Below, piece by piece: positions 51,839 to 59,981 of a DNA stretch of 64,000 bases. The position numbers and the translations under genes were made by a program. The DNA is taken from assembly GCA_036504735.1 (NCBI GenBank), contig DASXUQ010000005.1, forward strand, positions 527,377-591,376, in the 5' to 3' direction. This DNA is from a bacterium (lineage in GTDB: Bacteria > Electryoneota > RPQS01). Below the pieces are notes generated by a model. That model worked only from the letters and a program-made list of their open reading frames with translations. It did no database searches and was not told the origin of the DNA. The first letter of the stretch is position 1; every line of letters starts with the position of its first letter.

Positions 51839-52914
51839 CACTCAAGCAGCCGGTGAATGCGGCTGACCGATTCGAACGCCAGACGCTCGGTGTGCACAAA
51901 GTCAGGCCAATACATAGTGGCATTCGGCGAATGAATGTAACGGCAGGGCACCGACACCACCCCCGTCAGCACGCCCGCGCGGGTCTGATGAATGGCGCCG
52001 CCGTCGGTACCGCCGTAAATCGGCATCTTAATCTGATACGGCACACCGGCGCGTTCGGCGCAATCAAACAGGAATTCGGACATGCGGCGCGGAACAATCA
52101 TGCTCGAGTCGATCACGGAAATCACCGGGCCTTTGCGCTGGCTGCACGGGCGGCGGTCCGCCGGAACTCCGGGGAAATCCGAGCCGATGGTCCCTTCGAA
52201 GGCCAGCGCCACTTGAGGATCGATGCCGAACGCGGCCACCTTCGCACCACGCAGCCCCAGTTCTTCCGACGTCGAGAAGCTGGCATAGACCGTTAGCGGA
52301 GTCTTGATCTTGCCGTCGGCAAGGGCTTTGAGCAGGCCGATGACGATGGTGCATCCGGCGCGGTCATCGAAGGCCTTGCCCATAAAGTGATCCGGCGCGA
52401 ATTCGAAAAACGGATCGTCGAGCACTCCTACATCACCAACGCGCACACCGCGCGCTGCGGCATCTTCGAAAGATAACGCGCCAATATCGATGAAATAATC
52501 TTCCGCGGCAATGGGCTTCTTCCGCTGCTCATCGGAGAGGACATGAGGGGGAGACATACCGATGGTACCGTGATAGAAGCCGCCGTCCCGTTTGCGCAGT
52601 TTAACGCGATGGCTGGGGAAGATCCGGTCATCCCATCCGCCGATCTTAGCAAACTTGAGAAAGCCGTGCTCATCGATGTACCTGACCATAACACCCACTT
52701 CATCCGTATGCGCATCAAGCATCAGCTTCTTCTTGCTGCTGCCCTTGCGCAGGCATATCAGGTTTCCGGTGGCATCTTCCCACATATCATCCACCAGCGG
52801 ACGTACCAAGTCGGTAATACAGGCGCGAACATCATCTTCATGCCCTGAGGGGCCGAAGGCATCACTGAGAAGATGCAGAATGTCGAGCGACGAAGGAAAG
52901 GCTTTGCGTGCCAT
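51838..52914 (-). CDS. M42-family metallo-aminopeptidase
   Basis: 358 residues. Co-catalytic metal ligands: H69 ('LDAHTDEVG'), D183 ('MGKAFDDRAG'), E218 with catalytic E217 ('STSEELGLRGA'), and H328 ('CRYIHSP'). 'IYGGTDGGAIHQTRAGV' is also typical. M42 enzymes (TET peptidases/YsdC) are large self-compartmentalised particles that trim peptides in the cytoplasm; no signal peptide is present, in keeping with this. 'Endoglucanase M' is a misleading old name for the family. It lies 9 bp after the repeat protein gene. Confidence 0.92.
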   Translation of the reverse strand: MARKAFPSSLDILHLLSDAFGPSGHEDDVRACITDLVRPLVDDMWEDATGNLICLRKGSSKKKLMLDAHTDEVGVMVRYIDEHGFLKFAKIGGWDDRIFPSHRVKLRKRDGGFYHGTIGMSPPHVLSDEQRKKPIAAEDYFIDIGALSFEDAAARGVRVGDVGVLDDPFFEFAPDHFMGKAFDDRAGCTIVIGLLKALADGKIKTPLTVYASFSTSEELGLRGAKVAAFGIDPQVALAFEGTIGSDFPGVPADRRPCSQRKGPVISVIDSSMIVPRRMSEFLFDCAERAGVPYQIKMPIYGGTDGGAIHQTRAGVLTGVVSVPCRYIHSPNATMYWPDFVHTERLAFESVSRIHRLLE

Positions 52915-52923
52915 AATGTACCG

Positions 52924-55743
52924 TTACCTCAGAGTCTTGTCAAGTTCTTTTAGCCGTGCAGCCAGCACGGGATCGTTCGATGCAGCCAATCGCCGGCGCA
53001 CGGCCTCAAGGTCCCGTTTCTCGAGGACCTTCGATGCCGCAAACACCGCCGCCGCCTGCACACGCGGATTATCGGATTTCAGGGCGGCCCGCACCACAGG
53101 CGCCAGCCGCCGTACATTCTTCTTCAGGCTATCTACCGCCGCCCACCTCTCCCCCATCTTCTTCACGGACGCCAGAAGGGCCTCCTGCCGCTGAGGTGTC
53201 GCGGCGCGGAATTCGCGGTCGACCACGGGAATCGCCGCTGGACTCTGCGCGCCAAGCGCAATGATGGCCGCACTGCTCACGGTAAAAAGAGTGTCGGTGA
53301 GGCGCGGGATGATCGCCTCGAACACGCGCGGATTCCGAAGTTTGCCAAGGCTCACCGTGGCGCCGATCCGTTCCCGCTCGACCTTGCTTGCGCTGTAGCG
53401 CAGAACGGTCGAGGTGGCGGACGTGTCGCCGATGTCGCCCAGAGCATACAGAAGGGTGGGGCGCAAAAACGCGTAGGTTTCGTCGGGAATCTTGGAGATG
53501 AGCGCCTTCACCGCGCCGCGATACTTCATCTCACCCAAGGTTGTAATCGCCGTTCGCCGCGTGCCCCGGTCCTTGGAATCCAAGGCGGCAATGAGATACG
53601 GCGCAGCGGAATCGGGATGAGCCTTGTAGAGTTCGACAATGGCACGGCGTTCAAGACCGTCCATGGTATTCAGCTTGTGCGCCGCGACCCAAGGGATCGC
53701 TTCCCGCCATTTGGCTTCAAGGGACATTCTGCCGCGCTTCACACGTTCACGGTAGTCCGTGACTTCCCATAGCGCGGCGTCGTGGAAGATCTGCTCCACC
53801 GTGCGCTGAGTGTCCGCGGGAACAAGCGTGATCGTGATGGGGGCTTCGCGCGGACGAACCGGGCTGCGCGGGACGTCATAGCCGACGCCGTACAAACCGA
53901 GAAACCAGACAGTGGAATCGCTCTTCATGGGATCGGAGTAGACGTCGTGCCCGCCCGCATCCACAAATACACCCATGTTTCCGAAGCCGCGTGCCTCGGC
54001 AGTTCCACCTTCGCCCAAGGCGGATACGGTTACATGGTAATCGTCATTTCCACCGCCATCGAGGAACAGCGCCGCGCTGTTGTTGATCGCCATGCCGTGC
54101 CCGCCGGAAAGCAGATACTGGTCATCGCCGCTATGATCATAGAGCAAACCCACCGCCAGATCATGCGCGCCGCCCTGGCCGGGACCGTACCGCGAAATGT
54201 AATGATCGTCGCCGGCGCCATCTTCCAGCACGCCCGCCGCAAGGTGAATGCCCGCGCCCTGGCAATACTGCGATGTTGAGTAGGCGTCGCTGCCGGAATC
54301 GTCGAGCAGGCAGCCGAGGCTGTACCAATATCCAACTCCCTGACCATAGATTTCGGCATCGTAGAAGTCATTTCCGCTCAGATCATGCAGCAAGGCAAAT
54401 CCGCCTCCGCCGCGTGGACGTGAACCTGTAGCGAACCCCTGAGCATATGAATTGTAATCTTCAGGCCTCAGCGGCAGATCGTTCTCCAATCCGCCGGCCC
54501 GATACAGGTCGTTGCCCGCGCCATCCACCAGCGCCGCTGCGCCGAATGTGGAGGCGAATCCCTGCCCGTACTCTCCGAGGTCGTAAACATCGCGGCCTTC
54601 TCCATCGGCCAACACCGCCATGCCGCACGCCGCCGCACCTTGGGCAAACATCTGGGCGCGATAGGTGTCGTTGCCGCTCTTGTCGAAGAACAGCGCGGCT
54701 CCGCAGAAGGCAGCCCCCTGGCTGAAGGAACCCGCGCGGTACTCGTCATTACCGCCCAGATCTACCAAGCCACCGAAACCCAAGATGCCGCAGGCCTGAT
54801 CGCAACTCTTTCCCGAAATGTAGAGATCGTTTCCGGAATAATCGATGACCGCTGCAACCGGATGGCTGAGTACGCCGACGCCGCACCCGACGCGGGACAG
54901 ATAGCGATCATCGCCGCCCACATCCAGTATGGCCGCAAAGTCGCCGCTATAGGTATTCGTTCCGTCCCCGCCGATGACAAACGTGCCGTAGGGAGTCTGC
55001 CGCGTTGCCAGCACATTTCCTTCTACACCCGCCACTTTCAGAGGCTTCTTCGGAGGTGCAACTGCCGGGGTTTTCTGAGCAGTCAAAGAGACGCCGCGCG
55101 CGAAGGCATAGGTGGCGGCGGAGAGCGCCTGCCGGTCAACGAGAGCAAGAAGCGTCAACACGCTGTCGGCATCCACTTTCTGCGTCGTGTCCACGGGCAA
55201 ACCGAAGGACCTGTGCAACGCGCCCTTCAGTGAATCCTGCGCCGGAAGTTCGCTGTTGCGAAACCACAGCGGCAATGCCACCAGAAAGGATTGCTGCTGC
55301 GCGTGGGACAGCCGTGAAAAGGCTTGAGTGCGGTAGCGTTCCGTCAGCGCAAAGGCGCTGAGCAGCGGCTCGAAAGGATCTGAAGATGGAGCCAGCGCCA
55401 GCGCGGAGTCGATACTGCGGCAGACCTCTTCCGGGCAGCGCGCGGACAAAAAAGCCGCCATGTCATTGACATGCGCGGCGTCGGCAATTCCGGACGGGAT
55501 GCTGCTGGAAAACTCGTGGGTGACTCGATACGCCGCCAGCGGAGACTGCAACGCCTCGCGAATCTTGGGAAGAAGAAACGTGTCGTCTTCGGCCCAGATG
55601 CGGTCGGATACGAAATCCGATTCATGCAAGCCGATGAAGCTGAGGGCGGTGTCCAGATCGGCGGAATGAAAATCCGTCTGCGCGGATACACAGAACGCCG
55701 CACAGAGCAGCGCCGTCAGAAGGGCAAGAGATTTGAAGAGCAT
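52924..55743 (-). CDS. secreted DGND-repeat / HEAT-repeat protein, family not recognised
   Basis: 939 residues. Signal peptide 'MLFKSLALLTALLCAAFCVSAQ'; the ATG at 55743 gives it, while an upstream GTG (55785) does not. Residues 25-240: mostly helical and unassigned. Residues about 268-603: at least 12 imperfect units of 25-28 residues (one 47), pattern [AG]-x-[LF]-x-D-x-x-G-[ND]-D-x-Y-x(6,9)-Q-G. Residues about 695-935: HEAT-like helical repeats ('GTRRTAITTLGEMKYRGAVKALI'). The units recall calcium-binding RTX or other beta-solenoids, but without the GGxG spacing. No sorting tag, so probably periplasmic. It lies between thiamine pyrophosphokinase and M42 in one probable operon. Confidence 0.8.
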   Translation of the reverse strand: MLFKSLALLTALLCAAFCVSAQTDFHSADLDTALSFIGLHESDFVSDRIWAEDDTFLLPKIREALQSPLAAYRVTHEFSSSIPSGIADAAHVNDMAAFLSARCPEEVCRSIDSALALAPSSDPFEPLLSAFALTERYRTQAFSRLSHAQQQSFLVALPLWFRNSELPAQDSLKGALHRSFGLPVDTTQKVDADSVLTLLALVDRQALSAATYAFARGVSLTAQKTPAVAPPKKPLKVAGVEGNVLATRQTPYGTFVIGGDGTNTYSGDFAAILDVGGDDRYLSRVGCGVGVLSHPVAAVIDYSGNDLYISGKSCDQACGILGFGGLVDLGGNDEYRAGSFSQGAAFCGAALFFDKSGNDTYRAQMFAQGAAACGMAVLADGEGRDVYDLGEYGQGFASTFGAAALVDGAGNDLYRAGGLENDLPLRPEDYNSYAQGFATGSRPRGGGGFALLHDLSGNDFYDAEIYGQGVGYWYSLGCLLDDSGSDAYSTSQYCQGAGIHLAAGVLEDGAGDDHYISRYGPGQGGAHDLAVGLLYDHSGDDQYLLSGGHGMAINNSAALFLDGGGNDDYHVTVSALGEGGTAEARGFGNMGVFVDAGGHDVYSDPMKSDSTVWFLGLYGVGYDVPRSPVRPREAPITITLVPADTQRTVEQIFHDAALWEVTDYRERVKRGRMSLEAKWREAIPWVAAHKLNTMDGLERRAIVELYKAHPDSAAPYLIAALDSKDRGTRRTAITTLGEMKYRGAVKALISKIPDETYAFLRPTLLYALGDIGDTSATSTVLRYSASKVERERIGATVSLGKLRNPRVFEAIIPRLTDTLFTVSSAAIIALGAQSPAAIPVVDREFRAATPQRQEALLASVKKMGERWAAVDSLKKNVRRLAPVVRAALKSDNPRVQAAAVFAASKVLEKRDLEAVRRRLAASNDPVLAARLKELDKTLR
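53935..54942 (-). repeat. coding repeat array, 12 DGND units
   Basis: DNA for residues about 268-603 of the repeat protein. Units share the D-x-x-G-[ND]-D-x-Y core, e.g. 'LVDLGGNDEYRAGSFSQGA', 'FFDKSGNDTYRAQMFAQGA', 'LVDGAGNDLYRAG'. A degenerate thirteenth unit (GGDGTNTYSG) may precede them. Confidence 0.75.
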
Positions 55744-55791
55744 GTTCGCGAGAAGTTGGATGTAACTGCTCGAGGTGTGCCGCAAACGTCC

Positions 55792-56484
55792 TCAGGGTCG
55801 CGTCTGGGGACGAAGACTCACAACCAGAAGAGAGCGGCCGGCGCGCTGGAACAACTGCACCACGGGCTCCACCGGCAAGTTCGACAGACTGTGAAAGCCG
55901 TCCGCCGTCAGCAGGCGATTGCGGAACGGCCAGCGGACGCCGCGCAGCGCGCATGGGCCCGCCTTGGGAAATGCAAACCATGACAACGTGTGACCGCGCG
56001 GCACGGCAAATTCACGCTCCACCCGGCCACGTAAGGGCATCACCAGCACATCATCGGTAATCAACTCCACTTCTACTCCCCGCACCCGAAACGCAAAGGT
56101 GAGGGATGACAGTACATGGTCGGTGCGCGCACCGGAGAATCCTGCGACCAGAACATTTCGGCATCCTAGTCCGCGACAGAACTCCATCCCCTTGGCCATG
56201 TCCGGCGACTCCTGCGACAGCAGCTTGCGCACGGCCGAGCCGTTCTCCCGCGCCCACGCCAAGGACTGAGGAGTCGCTGAGTCCAGATCACCAGCCACCC
56301 AATCGGGAGCTGTCTTGTACCGGAAAAGAGCATTCACGCCGCCATCGAGCGCAATCAGCAGCCCGGAGCGTTTGCGCAATTGACTGAAGAGTCTGCGCGA
56401 GATGGGTGCACCATTGGCCACAAGCAGCGCATCATAATGGTCGCGCAAAAGGTTCAGGCCATATGGCGCCAAAGGTTCAGGCAT
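55792..56484 (-). CDS. thiamine pyrophosphokinase
   Basis: 230 residues. TPK family blocks: 'LLIALDGGVNALFRYKTAPDWVAGDLDSA' with the magnesium-binding D-L-D-S, 'SPDMAKGMEFCRGLG', and 'VAGFSGARTDHVLSSLTFA' (family G-x-R-x-D-H). It converts thiamine to thiamine diphosphate, the cofactor. ATG 56484 overlaps the end of gdhA by 8 bp; the open frame continues to 56592, but that part is dehydrogenase sequence in another frame. Confidence 0.88.
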   Translation of the reverse strand: MPEPLAPYGLNLLRDHYDALLVANGAPISRRLFSQLRKRSGLLIALDGGVNALFRYKTAPDWVAGDLDSATPQSLAWARENGSAVRKLLSQESPDMAKGMEFCRGLGCRNVLVAGFSGARTDHVLSSLTFAFRVRGVEVELITDDVLVMPLRGRVEREFAVPRGHTLSWFAFPKAGPCALRGVRWPFRNRLLTADGFHSLSNLPVEPVVQLFQRAGRSLLVVSLRPQTRP

Positions 56485-57868
56485 AGAGCCCGCGAAGTTC
56501 GGCAGCACGCGACACGCGCTGAATGCCGACGATGAAGGCTCCGATGCGCAGGCTGACGTTGAATTGCTGGGCGGTAGCGTAGACTGAATCAAAGGCTTTG
56601 TTCACGATCCGCTCAAGGTCCTCGTTGACCTTCTCCTCTGTCCAGTAGTATCCCATGCGGTTCTGCACCCATTCAAGATAACTGACCGCCACACCGCCCG
56701 CATTGCAGAGAATATCGGGAATGATGAATACTCCCTTCTGATCGAGAATCTTGTCCGCGGTGTGATCGAGCGGGCCATTGGCGCCCTCGGCGATATAACG
56801 GGCGCGGACCTTGGCCGCATTGCGTCCCGTGATCACCAGTTCCAGCGCGCAAGGCGACAGCACATCCACATCCAATTCCAACAGGTCTTCAGGCTTCTTG
56901 AGCTGTTTTGCCAGACCGGTGCTCTCAAAACCTTTCAGTCCGCCATGGTCCCGCGCGTATTTCTGTGCTTCCCGGATGTCAATTCCCTTGGGGCCGTAAA
57001 ACGCGCCGAACACATCGGAGATCCCCTGCACCACGCAGCCGTCGTCATGCAGCAGCAGCGCGGCATTACTGCCGACATTGCCGAAGCCCTGCACGGCAAC
57101 CGTGAGGCCTTTCATCTGTTCGCCTTTAGCGGCTACGGCACGGCGAAGATTAAACAGCAGGCCGCGCGACGTTGCCAGCACACGCCCCTGGCTGCCACCG
57201 ATCTCCAGCGGCTTGCCCGTCACTACAGCGGGAACATAGTCCTTGCCGCGATGCATCGAATAGGTATCCATGAACCAGGCCATGATCTGCGGCGTGGTGT
57301 TTACGTCGGGAGCGGGCACATCACGATCCGGACCGAAAATATCTTCCAGTTCCGCGAAGTAGCGGCGCGACAGCCGCTCCATTTCCCCAACACTAAGCTT
57401 GGATGGATCCACAATAATTCCACCTTTGCCGCCGCCCATGGGAATATCCACCACAGCGCATTTGTAAGTCATCCAGAAGGCCAGCGCCTTGACTTCATCC
57501 AGCGTCACATTCTGATGAAACCGCACGCCGCCTTTGGCCGGGCCGCGCATGATATTGTGCTGCACCCGGTAGCCGACAAACGTCTGAATGGAACCGTCAT
57601 CCATGCGTACAGGCAGTGTCACTTCCGTAATACGCCTCGGCTGACGAATCATCGCCACCTGACTGGGCGTCAGCTTCAAAATCATTGCCGCTTCGTCGAA
57701 CTGCGCCATGGCGTTGTCGAAGGCGGAAGCATTCTGCACGCCTTCGGTACGCTGCAAATAGCCGCGCGACAGCTCATTCACGGTCTTGTCGTGGTTTTCC
57801 GCCGCCTGCCTGATGGCAGTACGTGACGAACGGGACTTCTTAACGGGAGGCTTCGTAGACTTTGGCAT
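56477..57868 (-). CDS. gdhA: Glu/Leu/Phe/Val dehydrogenase (probably glutamate dehydrogenase)
   Basis: 463 residues. Substrate site 'VQHNIMRGPAKGGVRFHQNVTLDEVKALAFWMTYKCAVVDIPMGGGKGGI' with the catalytic lysine, 'FGPDRDVPAPDVNTTPQIMAWFMD', Rossmann 'VAVQGFGNVGSNAA', and 'YIAEGANGPLDHTAD'. It links 2-oxoglutarate and ammonia to glutamate. The lysine-rich N-terminal 40 residues are an extension. First gene of a minus-strand group (gdh, TPK, repeat protein, M42, ytfI, ytfJ) with short gaps; the promoter is at 57927-57955. Confidence 0.93.
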   Translation of the reverse strand: MPKSTKPPVKKSRSSRTAIRQAAENHDKTVNELSRGYLQRTEGVQNASAFDNAMAQFDEAAMILKLTPSQVAMIRQPRRITEVTLPVRMDDGSIQTFVGYRVQHNIMRGPAKGGVRFHQNVTLDEVKALAFWMTYKCAVVDIPMGGGKGGIIVDPSKLSVGEMERLSRRYFAELEDIFGPDRDVPAPDVNTTPQIMAWFMDTYSMHRGKDYVPAVVTGKPLEIGGSQGRVLATSRGLLFNLRRAVAAKGEQMKGLTVAVQGFGNVGSNAALLLHDDGCVVQGISDVFGAFYGPKGIDIREAQKYARDHGGLKGFESTGLAKQLKKPEDLLELDVDVLSPCALELVITGRNAAKVRARYIAEGANGPLDHTADKILDQKGVFIIPDILCNAGGVAVSYLEWVQNRMGYYWTEEKVNEDLERIVNKAFDSVYATAQQFNVSLRIGAFIVGIQRVSRAAELRGLYA

Positions 57869-57926
57869 ACGATTCTGCGGGTTGGGTGAACTGCTCTGCC
57901 ACTAATGGCAATAGTGCACAGGACAA

Positions 57927-57955
57927 AAGATAAGGATTTGCCTGCTCCAACGCAA
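57927..57955 (-). promoter_or_regulatory. promoter of the gdhA group
   Basis: Minus strand TTGCGT (57955-57950), 17 bp, TATCTT (57932-57927), 58 bp before the dehydrogenase ATG. Confidence 0.6.
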
Positions 57956-57974
57956 GCGATTTCAGCGGATTACT

Positions 57975-58730
57975 TCACATCATGCGAAGCCAGGAGAGCA
58001 TCGAGCGGGCAGGTGCTCCATCCCTGCGGTAAGAGGCATACAGCGGGTTCGTCGCTGTACAGGGCGGACGGGCCGGAATCCGTGATGGATTAAGACCTGC
58101 TTCGAGCAAGTCGACCATAATTGCCGCCACTAAGTCCAGATAGGTGCAGTCATCCTGATGCCACACAACCTGCTGCCCAAACCGTACGGCAAATTCCTCC
58201 GCTACCAAAAGCGAGACTTCATAGGCCTGAGTGCAAATCGTCGGGCCGATGGCCACGTGCACATTGCCGGGAATCGAGCCGAACTCCTTGGACATAGCTT
58301 GTAGGGTCTTCCCCGCGACCCCCGCCAGAATGCCGCGCCGCCCGGCATGGGCCAGACCAATGGCGTGGTTTTTGGGGTCGGCAAAGAAGACAGGCGCGCA
58401 GTCCGCGTGCAATGTGGTCAGCGTCAGGCCGCGCTCGTTGGTGATCAGGGCATCGGTGCCGCTGACTCGGGTTTCCCGGTCCAGTATCCCCCGACCAGCG
58501 TCCTTCATGGTCACGCGGTACACCTCCGCCCCGTGCACCTGATCGGCCCCCACGGCAAATCGCGGATCCAGCCCCACAATCTCAAAGTAGCGGCGGCGGT
58601 TTTGGACAATTTCGTCCGGCAACTGGCCGTTCCATGACATGCTGCCGTCCCGCTTAAGGGAGATTCCGCCCGGAAATCCTGCAAGATCCTCAAAGGGCTG
58701 CCAGTTGGCCTCTGTTGACGGCGGTTGCAT
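57975..58730 (-). CDS. pgeF: YfiH/PgeF-family purine nucleoside phosphorylase (multicopper-oxidase-like)
   Basis: 251 residues from ATG 58730. 'VGADQVHGAEVYRV', zinc-binding 'TTLHADCAPVFFAD', 'IGLAHAGRRGILAGVAGKTLQAM' and 'VAIGPTICTQAYEV' define the family. Members were called laccases or polyphenol oxidases but act on purine nucleosides, and one edits peptidoglycan precursors. The frame is open to ATG 58775, but that start would overlap the ribosome site of the divergent gene; 58730 is preferred though not certain. Confidence 0.87.
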   Translation of the reverse strand: MQPPSTEANWQPFEDLAGFPGGISLKRDGSMSWNGQLPDEIVQNRRRYFEIVGLDPRFAVGADQVHGAEVYRVTMKDAGRGILDRETRVSGTDALITNERGLTLTTLHADCAPVFFADPKNHAIGLAHAGRRGILAGVAGKTLQAMSKEFGSIPGNVHVAIGPTICTQAYEVSLLVAEEFAVRFGQQVVWHQDDCTYLDLVAAIMVDLLEAGLNPSRIPARPPCTATNPLYASYRRDGAPARSMLSWLRMM

Positions 58731-58753
58731 GTTTTCCGGCGATGTCGTATCTT
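58725..58753 (+). promoter_or_regulatory. promoter of the acyl-CoA dehydrogenase gene
   Basis: TTGCAT (58725-58730), 17 bp, TATCTT (58748-58753), 26 bp before the chosen ATG. The -35 overlaps the pgeF start codon on the other strand. Confidence 0.6.
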
Positions 58754-58779
58754 GCTCTAATACTTTGGAGGACATGGTT

Positions 58780-59946
58780 ATGCCCTATAAGGCTTTGGAT
58801 TACTACCAGATTACTGATTTGCTCTCAGAAGAAGAGCGGATGGTGCAGGAAACCGTTCGTGACTTTGTCACGGATAACCTGATGCCCATTATCGAACACT
58901 GCAACCGTGACGCGCGCTTTCCCAAGGAACTGATTCCGAAGCTTGCGGAGTTGGGCCTGCTGGGCGCTCCCTATCCCGAAAAATATGGCTGCGCGAATTT
59001 GGGCGCGATCGCCTATGGTCTGATCAATCAGGAACTCGAGCGCGGCGACTCCGGGATGCGTTCCTTTGTATCCGTGCAGACCGGGCTCGTCATGTACCCG
59101 ATCTACGCTTTCGGCACCGATGCTCAGAAGGATTACTGGCTGCCGCTCCTGGCTCGCGGCGAGAAGATCGGCTGCTTCGGGCTCACAGAGCCGGATTTCG
59201 GTTCCAATCCCGGCGGCATGCTGACGCGCGCCGAGGACAAGGGCAGCCACTATCTTCTGAACGGCTCCAAAGCGTGGATTACCAGCGGCACCGTGTCAGA
59301 CGTCGCCATTATCTGGGCCAAGCTCGATGGCGAGATCCGCGGCTTTATTGTGGATACCAAGAGCGAAGGTTTCTCCGCGCCGGAAATCAAGAACAAGTTC
59401 TCGCTGCGCGCCAGTGTAACCTCGGACCTGATTCTTCAGGGTGTGGAAGTTCCCAAGGAGAATATCTTTCCCACTGTCAAAGGCCTCAAGGGGCCGCTGT
59501 CGTGCCTGACACAGGCCCGCTACGGTATTGCCTGGGGAGCGATGGGAGCGGCGCAAGCAGTTTACGACGAGGTGCTGCAATACAGCCTGTCGCGCATCCA
59601 GTTCGACAAGCCCATCGCCAGCTTCCAACTCGTGCAAAACAAACTGGCGTGGATGGCGACCGAAATTACCAAAGGGCAGTTGCTCGCCTATCGTCTCGGA
59701 CAACTGCGGCAGGCGGGGAAACTGCGCCCGCAGCACGTGTCCATGGCCAAGCGCAATAATGTGGGCATGGCGCTGGAGATTGCACGCGTAGGCCGGGACA
59801 TCTTAGGCGCGAACGGAATCTCCAGCGAGTACCATACCTTCCGCCACATGAACAATCTCGAATCCGTCAATACCTATGAAGGCACCTTCGATATTCACAC
59901 GCTGATTATCGGCGAAGACCTGACGGGCATTCCGGCCTATGTGTGA
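58780..59946 (+). CDS. acyl-CoA dehydrogenase, glutaryl-CoA dehydrogenase-like
   Basis: 388 residues, FAD enzyme. 'IGCFGLTEPDFGSNPGG' and 'NGSKAWITSG' are typical of acyl-CoA dehydrogenases. The catalytic glutamate lies in 'ESVNTYEGTFDIHTLIIGEDLTG', and 'DSGMRSFVSVQTGLVMYPIYAFG' keeps the arginine that in glutaryl-CoA dehydrogenase binds the distal carboxylate. That makes glutaryl-CoA, or a close relative, the best guess. GGAGG (58767-58771) is 8 nt from ATG 58780 but only 2 nt from ATG 58774, so 58780 is the start. Confidence 0.9.
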   Translation: MPYKALDYYQITDLLSEEERMVQETVRDFVTDNLMPIIEHCNRDARFPKELIPKLAELGLLGAPYPEKYGCANLGAIAYGLINQELERGDSGMRSFVSVQTGLVMYPIYAFGTDAQKDYWLPLLARGEKIGCFGLTEPDFGSNPGGMLTRAEDKGSHYLLNGSKAWITSGTVSDVAIIWAKLDGEIRGFIVDTKSEGFSAPEIKNKFSLRASVTSDLILQGVEVPKENIFPTVKGLKGPLSCLTQARYGIAWGAMGAAQAVYDEVLQYSLSRIQFDKPIASFQLVQNKLAWMATEITKGQLLAYRLGQLRQAGKLRPQHVSMAKRNNVGMALEIARVGRDILGANGISSEYHTFRHMNNLESVNTYEGTFDIHTLIIGEDLTGIPAYV

Positions 59947-59981
59947 TTTACAAGCGGCGTGTTGCACAGCTTGCTGTGGGA

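Noticed and set aside
53935-54942. Repeat array considered as CRISPR
   Set aside because: Conservation is at protein level only, units are 75-140 bp and lie in one open frame.
59965-59978. CACAGC-2-GCTGTG repeat between two convergent genes
   Set aside because: Six-bp stem with a 2-nt loop and no T-run; too weak to call a terminator.
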